From positions 2,666,001 through 2,730,000 of the forward strand of contig AP025252.1 of assembly GCA_016865505.2 (NCBI GenBank): DNA of 64,000 nucleotides, given 5' to 3'. The DNA is from Bryobacterales bacterium F-183. Its GTDB lineage: Bacteria; Acidobacteriota; Terriglobia; Bryobacterales; Bryobacteraceae. Positions 45,567-56,265 of the stretch are shown piece by piece (position 1 is the stretch's first letter; every line of letters begins with the position of its first letter). The notes under the pieces are model-generated. The model worked only from the letters and a program-made list of their open reading frames with translations. It ran no database searches and was not told where the DNA came from. A program made the translations under genes and the position numbers.

Positions 45567-46252
45567 CTCTGCTGGAACTTGTATCCAACGCCATGCACCG
45601 TGAGAAAGTGCTTGGGATTCGCTGGATCGGGCTCCAGCTTCGCACGCAAGCTGGCAATGTGATTGTCCACCGTGCGAGTGCTTGGGTACGCGTCATACCC
45701 CCAGACTTCGTTTAGCAACTCATCGCGGCTCACCACCACACCGGGGCGCGATGCGAGGAACCGCACGATGCCGAACTCCTTGCGAGTCAAGTCCACCGGC
45801 TTGCCGTCTTTCGTGGCTTCATACTTCTGAAAGTCGAGAATCGCGCCGCTAAAGCGCAACGTCATCATCGGCTCGGCAGCGGCCGGTTGCGCACGACGCA
45901 GCAGCGCTCGGACCCGCGCCAACAACTCGCGAATCGAAAATGGCTTGGTGACGTAATCATCCGCGCCAAGATCCAACCCCAATACGCGATCCGTCTCTTC
46001 GCCCCGCGCCGTCAGAATCAAAATCGGCGTGTTTACGCCATCACCACGAAGCTTGCGGCAGATCTCATACCCGCTCATCTTTGGCAGCATGAGATCGAGA
46101 ATGATCAGGTCCGGCTTTGCCTCCAATGCCATGCGATATCCGGACTCTCCATCGGACGCTGTCAGTACATCAAACGACTCCATCCGCAGGTTGTCCTGCA
46201 GACCTCGCAAAATTGCCGGCTCGTCTTCCACCACTAAAATCCGATTGCTCAT
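45563..46252 (-). CDS. OmpR/PhoB family response regulator
   Basis: The ATG at 46252 gives 229 residues (a TTG at 46264 would add four). The receiver domain has the acidic pair E9/D10 (VVEDEP), phosphoacceptor D53 (IILDLMLP), T81 and K103 (TKPFS). The C-terminal winged helix (about residues 128-229) contains [39 protein letters not shown] and GVGYKF. It should bind direct repeats as a dimer when phosphorylated. No histidine kinase gene is adjacent. It lies 14 bases behind the third DUF1501 gene on the same strand, so it is probably read on that transcript. Confidence 0.94.
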   Translation of the reverse strand: MSNRILVVEDEPAILRGLQDNLRMESFDVLTASDGESGYRMALEAKPDLIILDLMLPKMSGYEICRKLRGDGVNTPILILTARGEETDRVLGLDLGADDYVTKPFSIRELLARVRALLRRAQPAAAEPMMTLRFSGAILDFQKYEATKDGKPVDLTRKEFGIVRFLASRPGVVVSRDELLNEVWGYDAYPSTRTVDNHIASLRAKLEPDPANPKHFLTVHGVGYKFQQS

Positions 46253-46266
46253 CCCCAAATGCAATC

Positions 46267-47688
46267 TTACGCTAGAAGCTTCGGCACTACCTTGCCGTGT
46301 ACGTCCGTCAGTCGGAAGTCGCGACCCATATAGTGATACGTCAGCCGTTCATGGTCGAACCCGAGACAATGCAGCAATGTCGCCTGTAAATCGTGTACGT
46401 GAACCTTATCCTCTACGATGTTGAACCCCAACTCATCCGTCTTGCCCACCACTTGACCACCCTTGATCCCGCCTCCCGCCAAAAACATTGAATAGGCAAG
46501 CGGATGATGGTCGCGGCCCATGTTCTCGGGGTCCGATGTGTTGCGCTGCTCCACCATCGGCGTACGTCCAAACTCGCCGCCCCAAACGACAAGCGTCGAA
46601 TCGAGCAAGCCGCGCTGCTTGAGGTCTTTGATCAACGCTGCAGTAGGCTGGTCCGTAATCTCACAATTCTTCTTCAAATCACGATTCAAGTATGTATGTT
46701 GATCCCAGCTCGCATGCATCAACATCACAAACCGTACGTCGCGTTCCACCATCCGGCGCGCAAGCAGGCAGTTCGTACCAAATGCCTTGCTCTTCTCATT
46801 GTTGATGCCGTACATCTCGATGGTCTCTTTCGATTCCTTCGAAAAGTCCAACAACTCCGGCGCGGACATCTGCATCCGAAACGCTAACTCATACGAGTTA
46901 ATGCGGGACGCAATCTCCTGGTCTCCCGTTGCCGCCAGACGATCCTGATTGAGGTCGCGAATGGCATCCAAGGTGGTCCGCTGCAGATCCTGATTCACGC
47001 CGTTCGGGTTCGAGAGATACAAGATTGGTTCGCCCGAGTTACGGAACATCGTGCCTTGATACACGCTCGGCAAAAAGCCGCTACCAAAGTTGCTGGCGCC
47101 ACCGCTCGTACCAGCGCCCGAACTCAGCACCACAAATCCCGGCAGATTCTGCGATTCGCTGCCCAGCCCGTACGTCACCCAAGACCCGAACGACGGCCGC
47201 CCGGCGTTCATAAACCCCGTCATTAACAGCAGCTGCCCCGGATGATGATTGAACGCATCGGTGTACATCGAACGCACCATGCAGATGTCATCCGCGCAGG
47301 AAGCGATGTTCGGGATGTAGTCTGACAGTTCCATGCCGCACTGCCCGTACGGCTTGAACACCCGCGCACTCGGCAGCACCGTAGCGTCCTTCTTGATGAA
47401 CGCGAGTTTGGTCTGGCTGATCAACGATTCGGGCAGCGGCTTGCCCTGCCACTTCGCCAACGCCGGCTTTGGATCGAACAGATCCATCTGGCTGGGTGCG
47501 CCTTCCATGAACAGGAAGATGACGTTCTTCGCCTTGCCGGCAAAGTGCGGCTTCTTCGCGGCTAGTGGATTCAGATCAGCCGCACGTCCATCGCGCGCCA
47601 GTAGCGACCCCAAAGCCATGGTCTCCAGCCCAAGTCCTGCAGTGCGGAAGAAGGAACGTCGTGTGTGGATTCGATGATTGTTGTCCAT
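46267..47688 (-). CDS. DUF1501 domain-containing protein, Tat-exported (pair 3)
   Basis: This 473-residue DUF1501 protein has a twin-arginine signal, HTRRSFFRTAGLGLETMALG (about residues 8-27). Conserved blocks are VIFLFMEGAPSQMDLFDPKP, MVRSMYTDAFNHHPGQLLLM, LARRMVERDVRFVML, VVWGGEFGRTPMVE, GRDHHPLAYSMFLAGGGIKG and [20 protein letters not shown]. It lies three bases behind the PSD1 gene and 14 bases ahead of the response regulator gene. The middle region differs from pairs 1 and 2, so the three copies are distinct paralogues. Function unknown; probably acts outside the cytoplasm with the PSD1 partner. Confidence 0.92.
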   Translation of the reverse strand: MDNNHRIHTRRSFFRTAGLGLETMALGSLLARDGRAADLNPLAAKKPHFAGKAKNVIFLFMEGAPSQMDLFDPKPALAKWQGKPLPESLISQTKLAFIKKDATVLPSARVFKPYGQCGMELSDYIPNIASCADDICMVRSMYTDAFNHHPGQLLLMTGFMNAGRPSFGSWVTYGLGSESQNLPGFVVLSSGAGTSGGASNFGSGFLPSVYQGTMFRNSGEPILYLSNPNGVNQDLQRTTLDAIRDLNQDRLAATGDQEIASRINSYELAFRMQMSAPELLDFSKESKETIEMYGINNEKSKAFGTNCLLARRMVERDVRFVMLMHASWDQHTYLNRDLKKNCEITDQPTAALIKDLKQRGLLDSTLVVWGGEFGRTPMVEQRNTSDPENMGRDHHPLAYSMFLAGGGIKGGQVVGKTDELGFNIVEDKVHVHDLQATLLHCLGFDHERLTYHYMGRDFRLTDVHGKVVPKLLA

Positions 47689-47691
47689 TGC

Positions 47692-50148
<2,457 letters not shown>

Positions 50149-50236
50149 GTTTTGGCCGCCTTCATTTTACCGATACGCCATGTGTGGATATCCTGTGGAA
50201 CATTTTGCAGTAACATTGTTGTGGAGGGTTAGACCA

Positions 50237-52063
50237 ATGCGCTGGGCTGCGATTCTTTTCGCCACCGCTGTTTCCGCTGCGGCTCAATGTAATTACCAGT
50301 TTTCGCCGCCAGAGATTTCGGTTGGTCCAGCTGCGTTTTCTCACACCATTACAGTGTTTGCCAGCCCCGGCTGCGGCTGGGCCGTACAAAGCCAGAACCC
50401 CGATTGGATCCAGGTGATCCTGGGCGGCACCGGCGTCGGCAACGGGCAGTTTGTGGTGCGCTTGACCGAAAACATCTCCCCCGACATCCGCGTCGGCCGC
50501 ATCACCATGCCCGGCGCGACCCTGCTGATCTCTCAGACCGGCGCCAGTTGCAACTACCAACTCACCCCATCCACAATGCGCGTGAGCAAGAACAAAGGCG
50601 TATCCACGTTCTTCATCACGTCGCGATGCAGTTGGACCGCGCAGACCACCACTCCATGGATCAAGATCTCAGGGCTCAGTTCCACAGGCATTACAACCGG
50701 CATCGGCAACGGCGCCATCGTTTTTGAGTACGACGAAAACACCGGTCCGGAACCTCGCGGTGGCTCCATCACCATCAGCAACGGCGTCACGTTCCGCCTC
50801 ACGCAGGACGGCACCAATTGCGACGTCACGCTGCCCTCGCCGTTCCTGAACATCCAGCCGCAAGGCGGAACCTTCAGCGTGGACGTCACCTCTAGTTGCA
50901 TCTGGAACGCCGTACCCAACGTCAGTTGGATTCGCTTCACCAACGGCAACAGCCCCATCTTCTTCGCAGGCACCGGAAATCAGCGCATCACCTTCACGGT
51001 CACCGCAAACCCGGATTCCAGCCAGCGTACCGGCACCATCACCATCGGCCAAAAGGTATTCAGCATCGTGCAAGGTGGCGGCGTATGTACCTTCCGTGTC
51101 GCACCTGAGTTTGGCCGTCTGCCGGCCGACGGTGGTCTCACTACCTTCACCGTGAACACACCCGAGGGCTGCAACTGGACCGCGATCCCCAACTTCCCCT
51201 GGATCTCCGTTCTACCCGGTTCGGGCGTAGGTCCTGGCACCGTCGGCGTCACGATCCTGCCCAACGATACGGGCATGGAACGATCCGGCGTGGTCACCGT
51301 CGCCGGCTCAACGTACGGCGTGGTGCAGTCTGCGGATCCGTTACCTGTGATCACGCAGGTGGTAAACAGCGCCAGCCTCGATCCCGTGCCTGTCTCACCG
51401 GGACAGATTGTGTGGATTCGTGGTGTCCGCCTCGGCTTGCTCAACGACAAGCAGGGCGGCGCGGATGATGGCTCATCGTTCTATCGCACCGAACTCGATG
51501 GCGTCCGCCTGCTGTTCGACGGCGTAGCCGCACCCATCCTCACTGCGGGCCCCAGCCTGATCCGCGCTGTAGCTCCCTATAGCCTCGCAGGCAAGGTTCG
51601 CACGGACGTCCGTGTGGAGTACCTCGGACAGCCCAGCAACACCATTACGCTCCCCGTAGCTGCAGTTTCGCCGGGTATCCTCACACTCAACGAAACAGGC
51701 TTTGGCCCTGCCTTGGCTCGCACGCCAGACTACAACTTCAGCGACGTGAACAACCCGCTCGTGCAAGGCTCAGAAGCGATCCTCTACATCACGGGCGAAG
51801 GCCAGACCGCTCCCGAAGGCGAGGACGGCAAGGTCATTGGCAGCGACCTGAAGAAGCCGCTTCTACCCGTTCGCGTCTTCCTGAATGACCAGCCGTTGGA
51901 AGTCACCTACGCGGGCAGCGCCCCCGGCCAGATCTCCGGCTTGATGCAGATCAACGTTAAGATCCCGTTCGACGCAGCCATCGGCGACGCCGTGCCGCTC
52001 AAGATCTTCGTTGGCGAAACTTCCGCGCAGTCGAACGTCACGGTAAGCGTTCGCCGCCCGTAG
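50237..52063 (+). CDS. Secreted protein with four tandem BACON-like domains and a TIGR03437 C-terminal domain
   Basis: The ATG at 50237 (GGAGGG ribosome site) gives 608 residues with a signal peptide (MRWAAILFATAVSAAAQC). Four units of about 85-90 residues follow, each beginning Cys-x-[YVF] and holding a second Cys and a W-x-x-x-x-x-x-x-W-I pattern (CGWAVQSQNPDWIQV, CSWTAQTTTPWIKI, CIWNAVPNVSWIRF, CNWTAIPNFPWISV). They look like BACON domains, linked to carbohydrate or mucin binding in Bacteroidetes. The last 240 residues are the TIGR03437 domain of Solibacter relatives (VVNSASLDPVPVSPGQIVWI; EAILYITGEGQTAPEGEDG). It is probably an extracellular adhesin or glycan-binding protein. Confidence 0.88.
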   Translation: MRWAAILFATAVSAAAQCNYQFSPPEISVGPAAFSHTITVFASPGCGWAVQSQNPDWIQVILGGTGVGNGQFVVRLTENISPDIRVGRITMPGATLLISQTGASCNYQLTPSTMRVSKNKGVSTFFITSRCSWTAQTTTPWIKISGLSSTGITTGIGNGAIVFEYDENTGPEPRGGSITISNGVTFRLTQDGTNCDVTLPSPFLNIQPQGGTFSVDVTSSCIWNAVPNVSWIRFTNGNSPIFFAGTGNQRITFTVTANPDSSQRTGTITIGQKVFSIVQGGGVCTFRVAPEFGRLPADGGLTTFTVNTPEGCNWTAIPNFPWISVLPGSGVGPGTVGVTILPNDTGMERSGVVTVAGSTYGVVQSADPLPVITQVVNSASLDPVPVSPGQIVWIRGVRLGLLNDKQGGADDGSSFYRTELDGVRLLFDGVAAPILTAGPSLIRAVAPYSLAGKVRTDVRVEYLGQPSNTITLPVAAVSPGILTLNETGFGPALARTPDYNFSDVNNPLVQGSEAILYITGEGQTAPEGEDGKVIGSDLKKPLLPVRVFLNDQPLEVTYAGSAPGQISGLMQINVKIPFDAAIGDAVPLKIFVGETSAQSNVTVSVRRP

Positions 52064-52064
52064 C

Positions 52065-52280
52065 TCAACGGAAGAAGCGGTTGAACAGCCACAAGCCAAG
52101 CGACAGCAGTACGCTCAGCACCAGGCTTGTGGCTAGTGGAAAGTAGAACACCGAGTTCCGCTCGCGGATCTCGATATCCCCAGGTAGTTTGCCCACGCGA
52201 AACGGTAAACGCTCCGCAAAAATCAAAAGGACTCCCGCTGCCACCAGCAGGAGTCCAATCGTGATCAGTGCACGACCCAT
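52065..52280 (-). CDS. DUF2905 small membrane protein
   Basis: This 71-residue protein has two transmembrane helices (about residues 4-22 and 46-68) separated by the diagnostic DUF2905 loop FRVGKLPGDIEIRERNSVFY, broken only for length. Its length is normal for the family. It is probably an inner-membrane protein; its function is unknown. It lies five bases beyond the end of the xylose-isomerase-like gene on the same strand, so they may be co-transcribed, and it is convergent with the BACON gene. Confidence 0.92.
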   Translation of the reverse strand: MGRALITIGLLLVAAGVLLIFAERLPFRVGKLPGDIEIRERNSVFYFPLATSLVLSVLLSLGLWLFNRFFR

Positions 52281-52284
52281 AGCC

Positions 52285-53526
52285 TTAGGCTATCGAGTAT
52301 GTGCGGCCTTTGTGTGCGCCCACCAGAATCTGGAACAAGCGATGCGCAGTCAACTCGTGCAGCGTGAGTAGTTCGGCATTCGCCTTGACGATGCCGTCGA
52401 CGTCGTGAATATCCGTAACGCCGCCGCCCGCCTTGAGCGCCTCAATCGCTTCCTTCATCACGGCGTCTTCCATCACCTCGCCCGCCATCTCCCACAGCGT
52501 GATGAACCGGTCCACCGCCGTCGGGAAGCTGACTGCGAACACACCATGATTCGACGTGGTACGTGGCGGCTTGTAGTCCAGATTGAACGGACCGTTAAAG
52601 CCGTAGCTACGCAGCAGTACCAGCACGTTCAGCCAGTCCAGCGGATTCACCAAGCCCACCGCGATGTCCACGTCGTGCTTCAGGCGGTACCCGTCGTTGA
52701 TGTCGAAGTGGAACAGTTTCTTGCACAGCAGCGCACGGCCTAGCGCCGCGCGAACCGAAGCGCCCCACATCAACTCATGCAGGTACTCGGGATTCAAGCC
52801 CACCATGTCCGGATGATCCAGCAAGCCGGAAAAGATAAAGGCCAGCATCGCATCCGACGTCGGCAGCAGGATCTCGGCCTGCGGCTCAAAAGGCTTCGCT
52901 TCCATGCAATGCTTCAACGTCGGCCGGTTGTACTTCTTGGCAAACTCGATATCGGCGTTGCAGGCTGCGTTGAGTCCATCGGCGTACCATTTCAACGCCT
53001 GCGGTTCATCGACCGTACCCGCTGTGTAGTAGCCGAACGAACCGGGCCAGTACACCGCGTACGATGCGCCTAACTCATGTCCAATATGCACCGTATTCTT
53101 CAGGCGCTCTGCCGCGTACGCACGTACTTCCGGCGCCTCTGCTGCAGGACCTCCGGCGAAAACAGCGTGATGGAACGTTTCCGTCGTCACCATCGAACAC
53201 TGCACGCCGTTCTTCTGAAGCGACGCCTTAATCCGTCCGACGATTTCCCACTGCTCGTCCTTCATTACGGACGTCGAAGGAATCACGTCTGTATCGTGCG
53301 TACACCAATGACCGATGCCGATCTTGGCGTACTCTTCAATCACGCGCTCAAAATCCACCGACGTACGCGTCGGCGCATGGAAAAGTGCATTGCCTTCATA
53401 AGCGGCCGCCCATTGGGGACCGGTGATGAAGTATTTGCGCCGAACGTCCGGAGAATAAGCGCCGCCGCACGCGCTCATGAGCCGTTCTACAAGGGGCTGT
53501 TGCTGACTAGGAGGAATGGGGGCCAT
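52285..53526 (-). CDS. Xylose-isomerase-family sugar isomerase
   Basis: The start at 53526 (MAPIPPSQQQPLVERL) gives 413 residues; the frame is open to 53613. The TIM-barrel sequence aligns with actinobacterial xylose isomerases at every catalytic position I can check: HDTDVIP (H54 and D57 equivalents), the F in SMVTTETF, the W in YAVYWPG, E and K in MEAKPFEP, E and H in NPEYLHELM, D in LFHFDIND, the metal pair in KHDVDIAV, and D in NLDYKPPRT. Two differences are WPGSFGYY for the usual WGGREG and KPFEPQAE for KPNEPRGD. The substrate may be xylose or another aldose. No xylulokinase is nearby. Confidence 0.88.
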   Translation of the reverse strand: MAPIPPSQQQPLVERLMSACGGAYSPDVRRKYFITGPQWAAAYEGNALFHAPTRTSVDFERVIEEYAKIGIGHWCTHDTDVIPSTSVMKDEQWEIVGRIKASLQKNGVQCSMVTTETFHHAVFAGGPAAEAPEVRAYAAERLKNTVHIGHELGASYAVYWPGSFGYYTAGTVDEPQALKWYADGLNAACNADIEFAKKYNRPTLKHCMEAKPFEPQAEILLPTSDAMLAFIFSGLLDHPDMVGLNPEYLHELMWGASVRAALGRALLCKKLFHFDINDGYRLKHDVDIAVGLVNPLDWLNVLVLLRSYGFNGPFNLDYKPPRTTSNHGVFAVSFPTAVDRFITLWEMAGEVMEDAVMKEAIEALKAGGGVTDIHDVDGIVKANAELLTLHELTAHRLFQILVGAHKGRTYSIA

Positions 53527-53555
53527 GAAATGGCTATCATAACGTAGTACGGAAC

Positions 53556-53906
53556 ATGGCGAAACTTGAAATCGCGCAGCGCGAAGCTGGCCCGGGAGTT
53601 GTAGTGATCGCACTATCGGGGCGCCTCATGCTGGGGCCGGAAAGTGCGGACCTCGAAACCCTGGTGGGAACCTTGCTGGACGAAGGCGTTCGCAAGATCA
53701 TCATCGATATGGAAGGTGTCACCCACATCGACTCCACGGGCATTGGCCGTTGCATCGCGTCCTTGAACAAGTGCATGCAGAAGGGCGCAAAGCTCCACAT
53801 GTCTGGCGCCGGCGGCCAGGTACGGGAAGCCTTCCGCGTCACGCGCCTCGACCGTATGTTCAAGTTCTTCGACCAGATCCCCGACGCGCAAGCCGCGTTT
53901 GTCTGA
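53556..53906 (+). CDS. STAS domain anti-sigma-factor antagonist
   Basis: This 116-residue SpoIIAA-like protein has VVVIALSGRLMLGPES in the first strand pair and the phosphorylatable serine S60 in DMEGVTHIDSTGIGR, the family signature. It would bind and be phosphorylated by a SpoIIAB/RsbW-type kinase, releasing a sigma factor or regulator. No such kinase or sigma gene is adjacent. The stop overlaps the ABC permease start by TGATG, so the two proteins are co-translated. That pairing is unusual. Confidence 0.92.
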   Translation: MAKLEIAQREAGPGVVVIALSGRLMLGPESADLETLVGTLLDEGVRKIIIDMEGVTHIDSTGIGRCIASLNKCMQKGAKLHMSGAGGQVREAFRVTRLDRMFKFFDQIPDAQAAFV

Positions 53907-55135
53907 TGCGGTTTGAAACCTTTGTCGCCAACCGCTACCTGCGCGCCAAGCGCCGGCAGAAGGCGATTTCGTTGGTCACCGTCATTTCTATCCTCGGCGT
54001 CGCGGCTGGCGTAATGGCGCTCGTTGTCGCACTCGCCATCAACAACGGCTTCCGCAGAACCCTGCAGGACACCTTGCTTTCGGCCACCGCCCACGTCTCG
54101 ATTCTCGAAAAACAACCGGGCTACGGCATCAAGGAATGGCCGAACCTGCTACCGAAACTCCAGGCAATCCCAGGCGTCAAATCCGCCGCACCCGGCCTCT
54201 ACGGTCCCATCTTCCTGTCAGGCCCGCAGCAATCCCAAGGCGCGATCCTCAAGGGCATCCTGCCCGGCCCGGACTCCGGCCTGAGCGACAGCATGCTCAA
54301 GCTCAAGGAAGGTTCCATTCAAGGGCTGAACAAAACCGACGGCCTCCCCGGCATCGTACTCGGCTCCCGTCTCGCGCAATCGACGGGCATGCTGCTCAAC
54401 AGCATCGTCACCGTCATCAGTCCGCAAGGTGAACTCACGCCGTTCGGCCCACGTCCAAGTTTCACCAAGCTACGTGTGGTCGGCATCTTTGAAACCGGGT
54501 TTTCGGATATCGACTCGCAGTGGGCACTAGCCTCGCTCGGTACGGCCCAGCAACTGCTCTCGTTGGAAGACGTGGTCAATACCATCGAGATCAAGCTCGA
54601 CGACCCCGAGCGCGCCGCTGAAGTAGCCAAAGCCGCTACACCCATCGTCGGCGACGATCTTGTACCAACCACCTGGATGGAACAAAATCGTCAACTCCGC
54701 AATGCGCTGAAGCTGGAACGTCTGGTAACCGTCATCACCATCGGCCTGATTCAACTCGTAGCAGGACTGAACATCTTCATCACCCTCACCATGATGGTGA
54801 TGGAGAAAACGCGTGACATCGCGGTGCTCATGTCGATGGGCGCGCGTCGCGAACAGATCCGCCGCATCTTCCTGATGGAAGGCGTACTCATCGGCAGCAT
54901 CGGCGCCGTACTCGGTCTCGCCCTCGGCTACGCCATCTGCTTCATCTGCGGACATTACAAGTTGATCCGCCTCGATGAAGACGTCTACGCGCTCAACTTC
55001 GTACCCTTCGAACCGCTCTGGTACGACGGTATCTGGATCGCAGCGGCCGCGCTTGCGGTTAGCGTAGCCGCCACCCTGTACCCCGCGACCGCGGCAACCA
55101 AGATCGCTCCGGCGGAAACTTTGCGCTACGAATAA
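53906..55135 (+). CDS. LolC/LolE-type ABC transporter permease
   Basis: The start at 53906 (TGATG overlap with the STAS gene) gives 409 residues. The N-terminal cytoplasmic motif FETFVANRYLRAKRRQKAIS and the first helix ISLVTVISILGVAAGVMALVV are typical of LolC/E. A periplasmic loop of about 220 residues follows (SATAHVSILEKQPGYGI, LPGIVLGSRLAQSTGML), then three C-terminal helices with EKTRDIAVLMSMGARREQIR. It would move lipoproteins from the inner membrane to LolA. No LolD ATPase or second permease is adjacent; the ATPase may be encoded elsewhere. Confidence 0.88.
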   Translation: MRFETFVANRYLRAKRRQKAISLVTVISILGVAAGVMALVVALAINNGFRRTLQDTLLSATAHVSILEKQPGYGIKEWPNLLPKLQAIPGVKSAAPGLYGPIFLSGPQQSQGAILKGILPGPDSGLSDSMLKLKEGSIQGLNKTDGLPGIVLGSRLAQSTGMLLNSIVTVISPQGELTPFGPRPSFTKLRVVGIFETGFSDIDSQWALASLGTAQQLLSLEDVVNTIEIKLDDPERAAEVAKAATPIVGDDLVPTTWMEQNRQLRNALKLERLVTVITIGLIQLVAGLNIFITLTMMVMEKTRDIAVLMSMGARREQIRRIFLMEGVLIGSIGAVLGLALGYAICFICGHYKLIRLDEDVYALNFVPFEPLWYDGIWIAAAALAVSVAATLYPATAATKIAPAETLRYE

Positions 55136-56238
55136 GCCGGCTCGTGTCCGCGCGCCGTCACCTTCTCCGTACCAACAACCTTGTTGTTCTGGATGATCAA
55201 CGCATCATCAAAGTTGTTCACGGTCGGGCAAACATGCCGCGGCACCAGGTACACATAGCTGCCAATCTCCGGCACCGTGCCCTTGGAGTCGATTGGCAAA
55301 TGCTCTTCGCTCGGCTTCAAAGGCGTGAACTCTCCGTTCGCACCCACCACTTGGCAGGTCGGAACGCCGGCATCGGCAGAAACCGACTTATGTCCGGCAT
55401 CCACCGTGAATCGTCCGGCAATCGGATGGCTCACCACCGACGCCACCACCAACGCCGCTGGCTTGTACCCTGCCGGTAACTCACCCATGCTCGTCGTATC
55501 GCAAAACGTCACCGTACCCGGCGACACGCGATGCACAAACGGCGCATTCTGGAACGGCGCAAACGTCGCCCCAGGCTGCAATGCCGGCGTACCCGACGTG
55601 ATCACCTCTTCCGGAGCCTTACCCGCTTCCGCCAGCGCCTCGGTCAACCGCATCAACTGCGCATAACCCTTGTGCGCTTCCTTCTCCCGCTCCACGGGAT
55701 CCGCAATATGCATGTGGCCGTCGTAATAATGCAGCCCCCGGAAATTCGGTATGCTCTTCGCCAATTCCACCAGATCCGCGACGTGATCCTGCTCAATGCC
55801 AGTACGGTTCATACCCGGGTTCACATCAATGAACACGCCAATCGCTGAGCCCTTCCAAATCTCGGCCTGCTTCGCCGTCTCCACCAGCACCGACACCTTG
55901 GCACTCGGATACTCGGCCGCGATCTCCTTCACGCGCTCCGCATTAGCGCCCACCACCGGATACGCCAACAGCGCATCGGTCACGCCCGCTGCCAGCGACG
56001 TCGATAACTCCAGCGTGGTCGCACACTTCACCTGCCGGATCCCGTGCTCCTCCACCATGCGGCGGATGATGTACGCCATCTTCACAGTCTTCACATGTGG
56101 ACGCCAGCGATCTGGGTTGCCGCCGACAATCGCAAGCGTGGTCCGGATGTTGCTGTCCACGATGTCCGGGTAAATCAGCAGGGCAGGAGTCCGAAGGCGC
56201 TCCACGCCTTCTACGCGGTATGAGTCAAGCTCAGACAT
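55126..56238 (-). CDS. D-threonine aldolase-like (DSD1/alanine racemase N-terminal fold) PLP enzyme
   Basis: This 370-residue PLP enzyme has the alanine-racemase-like barrel with TPALLIYPDIVDSNI and RPHVKTVKMAYI, where the first lysine is the likely PLP-binding residue. VFIDVNPGMNRTGI and the HYYDGHMHI region follow. The C-terminal beta domain carries the metal site VPRHVCPTVNNFDDALI, with H and C as in D-threonine aldolase and D-serine dehydratase. It is predicted to cleave or dehydrate D-beta-hydroxy amino acids. It is divergent from an amino acid permease gene only 27 bases away. Confidence 0.9.
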   Translation of the reverse strand: MSELDSYRVEGVERLRTPALLIYPDIVDSNIRTTLAIVGGNPDRWRPHVKTVKMAYIIRRMVEEHGIRQVKCATTLELSTSLAAGVTDALLAYPVVGANAERVKEIAAEYPSAKVSVLVETAKQAEIWKGSAIGVFIDVNPGMNRTGIEQDHVADLVELAKSIPNFRGLHYYDGHMHIADPVEREKEAHKGYAQLMRLTEALAEAGKAPEEVITSGTPALQPGATFAPFQNAPFVHRVSPGTVTFCDTTSMGELPAGYKPAALVVASVVSHPIAGRFTVDAGHKSVSADAGVPTCQVVGANGEFTPLKPSEEHLPIDSKGTVPEIGSYVYLVPRHVCPTVNNFDDALIIQNNKVVGTEKVTARGHEPAYS

Positions 56239-56265
56239 TTCTCACATTGTTACAGTAAAGAACTT

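Noticed and set aside
45563-46252. Complete two-component system
   Set aside because: Only the response regulator is present; no histidine kinase gene lies on either side.
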